NCBI GenBank assembly: GCA_902557645.1
Contig: CACEAP010000001.1
Span: forward strand, 186,001-250,000
Direction of reading: 5' to 3'
Length of the DNA stretch: 64,000 nucleotides
From: an uncultured SAR86 cluster bacterium
Lineage (GTDB): Bacteria > Pseudomonadota > Gammaproteobacteria > Magnimaribacterales > D2472
Shown: piece by piece, positions 1-7,656 of the stretch
How the letters are laid out: every line of letters begins with the position of its first letter
How positions within the stretch are numbered: position 1 is the stretch's first letter
Made by a program: the position numbers and the translations under genes
The notes under the pieces: generated by a model
Told to the model about the DNA's origin: nothing
The model's database searches: none
Seen by the model: the letters and a program-made list of their open reading frames with translations, nothing else

Positions 1-1082
1 ATGCTCCAGGCGATTATTTCACCTTTGATATTTTTAATGAGCGTTTAATTGCAGTTCGAAATGAAGATAATAAAATAAATGTCTTTCATAATGTGTGTTC
101 TCATCGAGCAACAAAATTACTTGATGATACAAATGGTAATTGCGGTAAGAGGATAAATTGTCCATACCACGCTTGGAGCTACGATTTATCTGGTAATTTA
201 AAAAATGTTCCTCACCAAGAGCAGTTTAAAAACTTTAATAAAGCAGATAATGGACTTAGGCCGGTGGAAATGGAAATATTTCAAGGGTTTATATTTGCAA
301 AAATATTAGCTAACAATATTCCATCGGTAGCTGATCAGTTTAAACCATACCTTAAAGAAATAGAGCCTTATAACTTTGAATCATTGCAACCTCTTGGAAG
401 GGTAACAATGCGTCATAGAGACGTGAATTGGAAACAAATTGCAGATAATTACGTTGATGCTATGCATATTCCTATTGCACATCCTGGCTTATCAGGTCTT
501 GTGGGAAATAGTTATGGAACCGAGGTTAGTAATAATGGCGGCTATATTCATAAGATGTGGGGAGATCTTAATAAAACTAGAAAAAATATTCTTTCCAACA
601 CTTTATATAAGAACTTTTTACCAAAAGTTAAAAACCTATCAGCAGATAAACAAATGTATTGGGCTTATTATAGACTTTGGCCTAACTTAGCTTTTGATGT
701 ATATCCAGATCAAATGGATTTTATGCAATTTATTCCTATCAGCGCATCCAAAACCATCATAAGAGAAATACCTTTTGCGTTAAAAGATGACAGGAGAGAA
801 ATGCAGGCTGCAAGGTATCTAAATTGGAGAATCAATAGACAGGTAAATAGTGAAGATACTCAATTAATAAATTGGGTTCAAGAAGGAATGGAGACATCTG
901 GATTTAATAAAGGCCCTTTAGCTGAAGGTGAGGTGTGTTTAATAGATAGTAATAACAAGATCAGAAAAGCTATCCCTGTAGCAAATAAAGATATTGAACC
1001 TTCCGCAAAAGAAATATTATCTATAAACACTGAACTTTTAGAAAGAAATATATCATTAGAAAAAATACAAAAGATCTACTAA
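1..1082 (+). CDS. Rieske non-heme iron oxygenase, large subunit (5' partial)
   Basis: Catalytic subunit of a Rieske oxygenase, which takes electrons from a separate reductase to hydroxylate a ring-type substrate in the cytoplasm. The frame is open from base 3, so the N-terminus lies outside the window; about 359 residues remain. The [2Fe-2S] ligands are visible as VCSHR (C-x-H) and, 18 residues later, CPYH (C-x2-H). The mononuclear-iron region follows with NYVDAMHIPIAHP, which carries the paired histidines typical of the family. The GTG at 93 sits inside the Rieske motif and cannot be the true start. No reductase, ferredoxin or beta subunit is adjacent, and the next gene belongs to another unit. 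Substrate cannot be told from sequence; KshA-like steroid and aromatic-acid oxygenases are both possible. Confidence 0.9.
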   Translation, partial: APGDYFTFDIFNERLIAVRNEDNKINVFHNVCSHRATKLLDDTNGNCGKRINCPYHAWSYDLSGNLKNVPHQEQFKNFNKADNGLRPVEMEIFQGFIFAKILANNIPSVADQFKPYLKEIEPYNFESLQPLGRVTMRHRDVNWKQIADNYVDAMHIPIAHPGLSGLVGNSYGTEVSNNGGYIHKMWGDLNKTRKNILSNTLYKNFLPKVKNLSADKQMYWAYYRLWPNLAFDVYPDQMDFMQFIPISASKTIIREIPFALKDDRREMQAARYLNWRINRQVNSEDTQLINWVQEGMETSGFNKGPLAEGEVCLIDSNNKIRKAIPVANKDIEPSAKEILSINTELLERNISLEKIQKIY

Positions 1083-1103
1083 GCCTTTAAAAACTTATAA
1101 CTT

Positions 1104-1112
1104 TGCTATAAT
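1104..1112 (+). promoter_or_regulatory. Extended -10 promoter element (TGCTATAAT) of the metal-uptake unit
   Basis: TGCTATAAT is a perfect extended -10 box lying between the end of the Rieske gene and the small His-rich gene. No good -35 is seen, which fits an extended -10 promoter. Transcription would start near 1119, downstream of the ATG at 1113 and three bases before the ATG at 1122. The stretch GCTATAATATGCG partly resembles the AT-rich core of gammaproteobacterial Zur boxes, but the flanking arms do not match, so Zur control is only a guess. Confidence 0.55.
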
Positions 1113-1121
1113 ATGCGCGCA

Positions 1122-1403
1122 ATGCATAGATTTAATTTTAAATATCTAGTTATTTTAGGGGGGGTACTATTTGTTACTGCCGTAGCAATAGACCCGCTTC
1201 ATCATGATATTGAAATTCATGATCATCATGCCTCAGCCGAAGTAGAGTGCCAACTATGTGAAAATGAGCAACTTGATACCGATCAATATAATACTCGTAT
1301 TCCTCAAGCCCTCTTTTCAAAATTATTAAAAATTGAGATAAATCACAAATTTATCTCACAAATCCTAAAATCCTTTCATTCAAGAGCTCCACCAATAAGT
1401 TAA
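1122..1403 (+). CDS. Small His/Cys-rich membrane-anchored protein upstream of TonB receptor
   Basis: A 93-residue protein with one hydrophobic N-terminal segment (YLVILGGVLFVTAVAI). A His-rich patch follows (LHHDIEIHDHHAS), then a CQLC motif, and the protein ends in a basic tail with SRAPP. The His and Cys clusters suggest metal binding in the periplasm; the general layout recalls DUF2946/CopL-like small proteins found beside metal-responsive TonB receptors. Function is unknown. The ATG at 1122 is preferred over the one at 1113, because the likely -10 box (ending at 1112) would put the transcription start after 1113. The receptor gene follows 42 bases downstream, so the two are probably co-transcribed. 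Confidence 0.7.
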   Translation: MHRFNFKYLVILGGVLFVTAVAIDPLHHDIEIHDHHASAEVECQLCENEQLDTDQYNTRIPQALFSKLLKIEINHKFISQILKSFHSRAPPIS

Positions 1404-1445
1404 AAATAGAATTTTTTAATTTTTTAATTTTTTAGGAGTTTTTTT

Positions 1446-3665
1446 ATGAAACATATATTTTTAACATTACTAACAGCTAGTGTATTTACAAATTTTCTTC
1501 TAGCTCAAGAGATTGATGAAGTTGCAGTAACTTCTTCATTACTAGAATCAAGTGAAATCAATAATCCTTTATATGTAATAGAAGGTGAAGATATTACTGA
1601 TGGCGCGACTACAAGTTTAGGTGAAGCAGTCGACAGTTATTTAGGAGTTTCCATAGCAGATTATGGTTCTGCTGTAGGACAACCTATTATTCGAGGTATG
1701 TCAGGTCCAAGGGTTAAAATCCTTAAAAACGGCATGGTAAATCGTGATGTATCTGGTCTTGGAGTTGATCACCTTAATGATCTTGATCTAAATGATGTCC
1801 AGCAAGTTGAGATTGTAAAAGGTCCTTCTTCTTTACTATATGCTAATGGAACCATAGGTGGAATTATTAATGTGGTTGACAATGCAATTGCAGAAGTAGA
1901 TTTTGCAGGGTCTGAATTTAGTGCTGGTTATGAAACCCAATCAGTTAATGATGGCACTTCTCAGAATTTTAATTATAAAGATAACCTTAATGGCTTTAAT
2001 GTAACTTTTGGATATCAAAATACTGAACTTGGTAATTATGATATTCCTGAAGGCGCCATAATGCATGAAGAGCATGAAGGCGAAGAGGAAGAGGAGCATG
2101 AAGAAGAAAACCTTGGTTATATTAATAACTCTGATTATATGACTGAAGCAACAAAATTTGGCGTGTCAAAAGTTGGAGACTGGGGCTATTTAGGATTTTC
2201 AGTTGATAATCTTGAAAGCGTTTATGGTATTCCATTTCACGGTGAAGAGCATGAAGAGCATGAAGGCGAAGAAGAGCATGAAGAAGAAAGAATTTTCTCA
2301 ACGACAGACTCTGAAAGCTTTACTGTTAAAGGCTCGTTAAATATGAGTGGTGATTTAGTAAATTCAGTTGATTTTACTTTTCGTGATTCAGATTATGTTT
2401 TAACTGAAGCTCACGCTGAAGAAGAGCATGATGATCATGGAGATGATGACCATGGAGATGATGATCATGGCGATGATCATGGTGATGATCATGAAGAGCA
2501 TGCACCGACAAATTTCATGAGCTCGTCAACAGAATATGGAGCAATATTTGATTTATCAAATGATAATATGACTCAAAAAATAGTATTTAATGTTCTTGAT
2601 GAAGATTCTTCAATTGTAGGCGAGGAAGCTTTTATGAATCCTGCTACTAGTGAAGAATTTACGCTTGGATATTTTATGAGTAAAGATCTTGGTATGTATA
2701 ACATGGATTTTGGTATGAGAATGGATCAAATTGAAAGATCTGGAAGCGTAACTGATGAAGATCATGGTGATATTGATTATTACAATATAGATGATACTAC
2801 TAATAGCTTTGCATTAACTCTTGGTAGAAGCTTAAGCGATAATCTAGATATTAATCTTGGTTTTGCCAGTGTAGAAAGACTTCCTTCAGTTATAGAGCTT
2901 TTTATGAATGGACCTCATATGGCTACTGGAAGACTCGAAGTTGGCGATCCTAATCTAAGTAGTGAAACATCAAATAATTTTGATATTACTTTTAACTATG
3001 AGAATGGAGATTTTTATGCATACGCAAGTTTCTATATTAATGAAGTTGATAATTACATCACATTAATGGATGAACTTGATGGTCATGACGATCATGGAGA
3101 TGATGATCATGGAGATGACGACCATGGAGATGATGATCATGGAGATGATGATCATGGAGATGACGATCATGGAGATGATCATGACGATCATGGACATGGA
3201 AATTTAATTCATGCGAATTATGTTCAAGAAAATGCTGAGTTTGATGGTTATGAAATTGAATTTGGAAGAACTATGAGTCTTGCATCTGGTGAATTAACAT
3301 ATTCATTTGGAAGAGATGAAGTTAATGCTAGATTTTCTGATGGTCATTATGTTCCAAGAATTAATCCAGCAAGAAATGTGTATTCATTATCATATGAACA
3401 AAATGATACTGTTTTTAAACTTAATTTAAAAAGTGTTGAAAAGCAGAATGATGTTGGTGAAGGTGAGACAACGACTGATTCTTATAGAATGCTTGATACT
3501 AGAGTAACAAAGACATTTAGTGTGAATGATAGAAGTGAGATGAAAGTTACGCTATTTGCAAATAACTTACTTGATGAAATAGCTAGAAATCATTCATCTT
3601 TTGTTAAAGATCCAGTTCCATTACCTGGAAGAAACTTTGGTGTTAAATTTAATCTAAGTTTTTAG
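1446..3665 (+). CDS. TonB-dependent outer-membrane receptor, ZnuD-like, with His/Asp-rich loops
   Basis: Outer-membrane TonB-gated transporter of 739 residues, preceded by a good ribosome site (AGGAG, 7 bases before ATG). A signal peptide ends near LLAQ, followed by a TonB-box-like EIDEVAVTSS, a plug domain (to about residue 150, with IIRGMSGPRVKIL and VEIVKGPSSLLYANGTIGG) and a beta-barrel ending in FNLSF with the terminal Phe typical of barrel proteins. Four inserts are packed with His, Asp and Glu: about residues 206-220, 265-285, 328-352 and 547-585. They fall in predicted loops, where they could capture Zn2+ or another divalent metal, as in Neisseria ZnuD. Flanking His-rich and MerC-type genes support metal uptake; zinc is the likeliest substrate, with copper or nickel possible. 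Confidence 0.88.
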   Translation: MKHIFLTLLTASVFTNFLLAQEIDEVAVTSSLLESSEINNPLYVIEGEDITDGATTSLGEAVDSYLGVSIADYGSAVGQPIIRGMSGPRVKILKNGMVNRDVSGLGVDHLNDLDLNDVQQVEIVKGPSSLLYANGTIGGIINVVDNAIAEVDFAGSEFSAGYETQSVNDGTSQNFNYKDNLNGFNVTFGYQNTELGNYDIPEGAIMHEEHEGEEEEEHEEENLGYINNSDYMTEATKFGVSKVGDWGYLGFSVDNLESVYGIPFHGEEHEEHEGEEEHEEERIFSTTDSESFTVKGSLNMSGDLVNSVDFTFRDSDYVLTEAHAEEEHDDHGDDDHGDDDHGDDHGDDHEEHAPTNFMSSSTEYGAIFDLSNDNMTQKIVFNVLDEDSSIVGEEAFMNPATSEEFTLGYFMSKDLGMYNMDFGMRMDQIERSGSVTDEDHGDIDYYNIDDTTNSFALTLGRSLSDNLDINLGFASVERLPSVIELFMNGPHMATGRLEVGDPNLSSETSNNFDITFNYENGDFYAYASFYINEVDNYITLMDELDGHDDHGDDDHGDDDHGDDDHGDDDHGDDDHGDDHDDHGHGNLIHANYVQENAEFDGYEIEFGRTMSLASGELTYSFGRDEVNARFSDGHYVPRINPARNVYSLSYEQNDTVFKLNLKSVEKQNDVGEGETTTDSYRMLDTRVTKTFSVNDRSEMKVTLFANNLLDEIARNHSSFVKDPVPLPGRNFGVKFNLSF
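2427..2501 (+). repeat. In-frame His/Asp-coding tandem repeat (array 1)
   Basis: Short degenerate units of 12-15 bases built on cat-gga-gat-gat(-gat) encode repeated HGDD/HGDDD within the third acidic-His insert of the TonB receptor (about residues 328-352). Units vary only at third positions, and all keep the frame. Confidence 0.85.
3084..3200 (+). repeat. In-frame 15-bp tandem repeat encoding HGDDD (array 2)
   Basis: Five contiguous 15-base units (cat gga gat gat/gac gat/gac, from 3093 to 3167) are flanked by shorter variants, encoding repeated HGDDD at about residues 547-585 of the TonB receptor. Near-identical units without spacers could change in number by slippage or recombination while keeping the frame, altering metal-binding capacity of the loop. 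Confidence 0.9.
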
Positions 3666-3689
3666 ATTTAACCTTAATAAGTAAATAAC

Positions 3690-3726
3690 AATAGGGAGTG
3701 CTAATAGTACTCCCTATTATTTTATA
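3690..3726 (+). terminator. Rho-independent terminator after the TonB receptor gene
   Basis: A perfect 10-bp stem, AATAGGGAGT paired with ACTCCCTATT across a 9-base loop, is followed by ATTATTTTAT. It lies 24 bases after the receptor stop and 18 bases before the MerC-domain gene, so it may end the unit or only reduce expression of the last gene. It is the one clear hairpin terminator seen in the window. Confidence 0.75.
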
Positions 3727-3743
3727 GATCGGTAAAAATATTT

Positions 3744-4166
3744 ATGTCACAATTAAATAATATGTCAGTAAAAACACAATTGAGAACAGATAAATGGGCT
3801 ATGACTTTGTCCTTTGTTTGTGCACTTCATTGCTTACTAGTACCTTCATTTTTTATTTTAACTTCTGGCTTTTTTGCAATCTCAATAGATAACGAAATTA
3901 TTCATTATTCTATTTTATTATTTGCTGTTCCAATTAGTTGCTATGCCTTAATTTCTGGTTACAAAAATCACAACACTCTTAAATTTCTAATATCTGGTTT
4001 TGGTGGGCTCTTTATGCTTGTTTTTGCAGTAATGTTTAGCGGTATTCTATATGGAGAGTTTGGTGAAAAATCTATTACTTTATTAGGCTCAATTCTAGTT
4101 ATTTATTCTCACTATAAGAACTATCAAACATGTAAGAGTATAGACTGCTCTTGTCATGAAGAATAA
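3744..4166 (+). CDS. MerC-domain inner-membrane protein
   Basis: A 140-residue membrane protein of the MerC domain family. About four hydrophobic segments are seen, and DKWAMTLSFVCALHCLLVPSF near the N-terminus (residues ~17-37) matches the family's conserved C-x2-H-C region. Cysteines also occur in a C-terminal CKSIDCSCHEE tail that could bind metal. MerC itself carries Hg2+ across the inner membrane, but chromosomal MerC-domain proteins are often found beside zinc-regulated TonB receptors, and no mercury reductase or MerR is nearby. A role in moving or sensing the metal brought in by the receptor is inferred. The start could also be the ATG 18 bases downstream; neither has a clear ribosome site. 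Confidence 0.8.
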   Translation: MSQLNNMSVKTQLRTDKWAMTLSFVCALHCLLVPSFFILTSGFFAISIDNEIIHYSILLFAVPISCYALISGYKNHNTLKFLISGFGGLFMLVFAVMFSGILYGEFGEKSITLLGSILVIYSHYKNYQTCKSIDCSCHEE

Positions 4167-4205
4167 AGACTATTATTCACAAAATTAATCTGTCACCATA
4201 GAAGT

Positions 4206-4649
4206 ATGGATATTGATACTTCTTGCTATTCAGATAGTTTTATAGAAAAAATTCTAGCTGAAACACAAACTATTGCAGTTGTAGGGGCTAGCTCTAAGCC
4301 GGCACGCGATAGTTATAAGGTTATAGAATCATTGTTAGAGCATGGATATAGAGTATTTCCTGTTAATCCTAATGAAGAAGGAAGTTCAGTTTTAGGATTA
4401 AATTTTTATCCTAACTTAAGTTCAATTCAGCAACCAATTGATATGGTTGATGTATTTCGTACATCAGATGCAGTTTTCGAGATTGCTGAAGAAGCAATCA
4501 AAATCAAGGCCAAAGTCTTATGGATGCAGCTAGAGATAATTAATAACGATGCGGCAAATCTTGCAGAAGCTGCAGGCATGAAGGTTGTTATGAATAGATG
4601 CCCAAAAAAAGAATTCAAAAAATTAAATTGGACTAGTAACAATAATTAG
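4206..4649 (+). CDS. CoA-binding domain protein (YccU family)
   Basis: A 147-residue Rossmann-fold protein of the CoA_binding_2/YccU type. The nucleotide-binding loop VVGASSKPARDSYKV occupies residues ~25-39, followed by the family's V-x-P-V-N-P segment (RVFPVNPNE) and VLWMQLEI; the C-terminal NRCPKKE is also typical. Members are single-domain relatives of the CoA-binding half of succinyl-CoA synthetase. Their cellular role is not established, though CoA binding has been shown for relatives. It is 17 bases upstream of an enoyl-CoA hydratase family gene on the same strand, consistent with a CoA-ester context. Confidence 0.85.
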   Translation: MDIDTSCYSDSFIEKILAETQTIAVVGASSKPARDSYKVIESLLEHGYRVFPVNPNEEGSSVLGLNFYPNLSSIQQPIDMVDVFRTSDAVFEIAEEAIKIKAKVLWMQLEIINNDAANLAEAAGMKVVMNRCPKKEFKKLNWTSNNN

Positions 4650-4666
4650 CTTTAAATATTAGATAT

Positions 4667-5467
4667 ATGGAAACTAAAAAAATATTACTTAAAGATAAAA
4701 TTGATAATGGAATTTTACGCCTCACCCTAAATAATCCTAAAAATCAAAATACTTTATCAGAGTTAATGATAGATTTATTAAAGAAAGCATTTTCTGATGC
4801 TGCAACAGATCAATCTATTAAAGTAATAATTTTAGCTGCCAATGGTCCTATTTTTTGTGCTGGACATGATTTGAAGGAGATAACTGAAGCAAGAAAATCT
4901 CAAGATTCTGGAACAGATTATTTTAAACAATTATTTGATTCTTGCTCTGAGTTAATGCAAATGATTGTTTCTAATCCAAAGCCAGTTATTGCTGAGGTCG
5001 ATGGTATTGCAACTGCAGCAGGTTGCCAGTTAGTTGCAAGTTGCGATCTTGCTATAGCAACAAATGATAGTAAATTTGCCACGCCTGGAGTAAATATAGG
5101 ACTATTTTGCTCAACACCCATGGTTGCTTTATCTAGAAATGTTGCTAAAAAGCATGCAATGGAAATGCTTTTAACAGGAGATATGATTGATTCAAAAAAT
5201 GCTAAGGCAATTGGATTAATTAATAATCACGTTTCAAAGGATCTTTTGATGGAAAAGACTCTGAGTATTGCTAATAAGATTGCAAATAAATCAGCTATGA
5301 CTGTAAAAATGGGCAAACAAGCATTTTATATTCAATCTGAATTAGAGCTATCAGAAGCTTATAAATATACCTCTAAAATTATGGTTGAAAACATGCTAAA
5401 AGAAGATGCAAAAGAAGGTATAGATGCTTTTATAAATAAACGAAATCCTCAATGGACAGATAAATAA
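4667..5467 (+). CDS. Enoyl-CoA hydratase/isomerase family protein, ECHDC3-like
   Basis: A 266-residue crotonase-fold protein. The CoA/oxyanion signature GPIFCAGHDLKEI (about residues 62-74) and DGIATAAGCQLVASCDLAIA are clear, and CAGHDLKE is characteristic of the ECHDC3 subgroup. The two glutamates used by classical enoyl-CoA hydratases appear absent: the usual QPE is TPG (FATPGVNIG), and the usual glycine-rich segment with the second Glu is replaced by FCSTPMVAL. It therefore probably does not act as a standard hydratase; isomerase, thioesterase-like or purely CoA-binding roles are possible. The next gene is 17 bases downstream. Confidence 0.85.
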   Translation: METKKILLKDKIDNGILRLTLNNPKNQNTLSELMIDLLKKAFSDAATDQSIKVIILAANGPIFCAGHDLKEITEARKSQDSGTDYFKQLFDSCSELMQMIVSNPKPVIAEVDGIATAAGCQLVASCDLAIATNDSKFATPGVNIGLFCSTPMVALSRNVAKKHAMEMLLTGDMIDSKNAKAIGLINNHVSKDLLMEKTLSIANKIANKSAMTVKMGKQAFYIQSELELSEAYKYTSKIMVENMLKEDAKEGIDAFINKRNPQWTDK

Positions 5468-5484
5468 TTTAATAGGGTGATGAA

Positions 5485-6414
5485 ATGAAGCTTAAATCTG
5501 GTGACGATGGTAATATTTTTTATAAATCTTCTAGTCCGTTTGAATTTTATGACATTTTTAATGGATCCTCTAAAAAAGAACAAGAAGTCTTTGGAACTTT
5601 AGTTTTTCCTGAGGCTAAGAAAAAAACTTATCCATTGGTTATATGCATGCATGGAAGCATGGGCTGGGCCATGTCATCACATGACCATTCAGTAAATTTT
5701 TTAGAGAATGGTTTTGCAATTTTTAAAGTTCAAAGCTTTGAATCAAGAAATGTAACTTCTATTGTTGAGGATCAAGTACAGGTAACAGTTGCAACAGCGC
5801 AAACAGATTGTTTTGAGGCATTAAAAATATTATCAAATCATCCTGATATAGAGACTAATAATATTTTTATTGCTGGGTGGAGTTTTGGTGGATCAACAGC
5901 AATATATTCTGCATGGGAGCCTATTGCAGAAAAGCTTGCGCCTAATGGAGAAAGATTTAAAGCCTTCTTAGCGTTTTATCCAGGCGCATATATGTGGCCT
6001 GAAGAAATGAGATGGAGCAAACAACCAATTCTCAGCCTTATTGGTAAAGATGATGACTATACTCCATCATCTTTAATAGAAGAATTATCACCTGCTATTA
6101 ATGAAGCAGGAGGAAACAGCTCAATAATTTTGTATGAAGATAGTCATCATAGTTTTGATAGAGTTGACCCCGTTGCTTATTTACCTAATGCGGTAGCACT
6201 TAGCAAAAAGCACAGTATTATCAAGAAAGATGGTTCTCAGTATTATGATGGCAAAGATGGAGTAAGGTATGAAATGAATACTGTTGAAGGAAGAATTAAA
6301 TTGATTCAATCAGGTTTAGCTCCTATAGGAGCCCATCTTGGATGCAATTGGAAAGCAAGAAGAGCATCAATGAAGGATAGCCTAAATTTTTTAAAAGAAA
6401 ATCTCGACAATTAG
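5485..6414 (+). CDS. Alpha/beta hydrolase, dienelactone hydrolase-like
   Basis: A 309-residue cytoplasmic alpha/beta-fold hydrolase. Strand-turn LVICMHGSMGW gives the oxyanion loop, the nucleophile elbow is GWSFGGS (Ser, not the Cys of true dienelactone hydrolases), GKDDDYTP holds the likely acid and DSHHSFD the catalytic His. The C-terminal part is longer than in minimal DLH enzymes. A ribosome site AGGGTGAT precedes the ATG. It ends in a 4-base tail-to-tail overlap with the DoxX gene. An ester or lactone substrate from the surrounding acyl-CoA metabolism is plausible, but not shown. Confidence 0.8.
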   Translation: MKLKSGDDGNIFYKSSSPFEFYDIFNGSSKKEQEVFGTLVFPEAKKKTYPLVICMHGSMGWAMSSHDHSVNFLENGFAIFKVQSFESRNVTSIVEDQVQVTVATAQTDCFEALKILSNHPDIETNNIFIAGWSFGGSTAIYSAWEPIAEKLAPNGERFKAFLAFYPGAYMWPEEMRWSKQPILSLIGKDDDYTPSSLIEELSPAINEAGGNSSIILYEDSHHSFDRVDPVAYLPNAVALSKKHSIIKKDGSQYYDGKDGVRYEMNTVEGRIKLIQSGLAPIGAHLGCNWKARRASMKDSLNFLKENLDN

Positions 6415-6797
6415 TTCTTTGCAGTTGAAGCTAATATAAGCAATCCTGCTGCTACACCTATATTTTTATAAAAATTCTGAGCTTCATGTGACTGCATTAC
6501 TCCAGATAAATTCCAAAAATCATGAATAAATATATTAATTAACAAAGTAAGAGCAAATAATATCATTGAACTCATTTTTATATACCTATCAAAAATTAAC
6601 ATAGCACCTAAGATTACTTCTATTAATATAGTTAATGGAAGTGCAATTGGGGTTAGCGGAACTCCTTTGGAAGTCAACAGGATAATATTATCTGAGTAAG
6701 TAAGTATTTTTCCAAGACCGGGCAAAAGAAAATATATTCCAAGAAGCACTCTGCCAACCACCATCATTAAACTATCAATTTTTTGATTAAGGATCAT
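6411..6797 (-). CDS. DoxX family membrane protein
   Basis: A 128-residue protein with four hydrophobic segments. The start region (MVVGRVLLGIYFLLPGLGKIL) matches the DoxX family's conserved R-x-L-x-G-x-x-F-x-x-x-G-x-x-K pattern. DoxX-family proteins are small integral membrane proteins of mostly unknown function; some are linked to quinone or thiosulfate oxidation, others to redox stress. Its stop shares bases with the stop of the converging hydrolase gene. A TATTAT box lies six bases before the ATG on the minus strand, compatible with a leaderless mRNA, though AT-richness makes this weak. Confidence 0.85.
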   Translation of the reverse strand: MILNQKIDSLMMVVGRVLLGIYFLLPGLGKILTYSDNIILLTSKGVPLTPIALPLTILIEVILGAMLIFDRYIKMSSMILFALTLLINIFIHDFWNLSGVMQSHEAQNFYKNIGVAAGLLILASTAKN

Positions 6798-6859
6798 ATT
6801 TTTATAATATATTAAAATAACTAAATCTATTAGAATAAAATGAGAAAAGGAAATTTTTT

Positions 6860-7651
6860 ATGAAAATATCAGGAAAAAGAGTTGTTGTCACAGGCGCAGC
6901 CAGTGGAATTGGAAAAGCATTAAGTTGTGCTTTTAATGAGGCTGGTGCAAAGTCTGTTGTTTGTGTCGATATAAACCTTGAGGGAGCTCAAGCTACTGCT
7001 GATTTAATAAATGGACTAGCTGTTCGAGCAAATGTTGCTAAAGAAAGCGATATTATTAATGTTATTCAAAAAGCTAATGAATTTTCTGGTGGAATAGATA
7101 TTTTCTGCTCAAATGCTGGTATTGGCGGAGTGCCAGGATTCTTCGAAGCTAAAACAGAGGATTGGCAACAGATATGGGAAATTAATGTTCAATCTCATAT
7201 CCATGCTGCTAAACACGTCCTGCCGCAAATGCTAGAAAGAGAAGAGGGTTATTTAGTTAACACCTCATCAGCTGCAGGACTTTTAACGCAATTAGGTGCT
7301 GCTGGATATGCAGTAACTAAATCTGCAGCTGTAAGTTTTGCTGAATGGATCAAAATAACATACGGAAATAAGGGTATTGGTGTTTCATGCTTATGTCCTC
7401 AGGCTGTAAGAACAGCCATGACTGCAGGAGGAGCTGGAGTAGCAGGAGTTGACGGTATGTTAGAACCTGAAGTTGTTGCTGACGATGTTCTTAAGGCAAT
7501 AGAGGCTGAAACCTTCCTTGTACTTCCTCATAAAGAGGTCGCTGAATATATTATGAGGAAAGGAAATGATAGGGATAGATGGATTGCTGGCATGCAAAGA
7601 CTTCAAACTCAATTTGAAGATTTTTTAATGCCAGGATCTGAAAAAGAATAA
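6860..7651 (+). CDS. Short-chain dehydrogenase/reductase (SDR)
   Basis: A 263-residue classical SDR that should use NAD(P)(H) for alcohol/ketone interconversion. Visible are the cofactor loop TGAASGIG (residues ~11-18), an acidic residue after the second strand (VCVDIN) favouring NAD, SNAGIGG, the catalytic Ser (NTSSAAG) and YAVTK (Tyr and Lys). A ribosome site AAGGAAA lies upstream. nagZ starts 5 bases after the stop. SDRs of this type often sit with acyl-CoA genes, where they act on hydroxyacyl or terpenoid alcohols, but the substrate is unknown. Confidence 0.88.
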   Translation: MKISGKRVVVTGAASGIGKALSCAFNEAGAKSVVCVDINLEGAQATADLINGLAVRANVAKESDIINVIQKANEFSGGIDIFCSNAGIGGVPGFFEAKTEDWQQIWEINVQSHIHAAKHVLPQMLEREEGYLVNTSSAAGLLTQLGAAGYAVTKSAAVSFAEWIKITYGNKGIGVSCLCPQAVRTAMTAGGAGVAGVDGMLEPEVVADDVLKAIEAETFLVLPHKEVAEYIMRKGNDRDRWIAGMQRLQTQFEDFLMPGSEKE

Positions 7652-7656
7652 GAAGA

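Noticed and set aside
93-1082. Complete Rieske oxygenase gene starting at GTG 93
   Set aside because: The GTG lies inside the C-x-H motif and the frame is open to the window edge, so the gene is 5' truncated.
2427-3200. Tandem repeats as a CRISPR-like array
   Set aside because: Units are 12-15 bases, contiguous without spacers, and fully in frame with the TonB receptor.
3744-4166. Mercury-resistance operon
   Set aside because: Only a MerC-domain gene is present; merR, merT, merP and merA are absent and the neighbours are zinc-type uptake genes.
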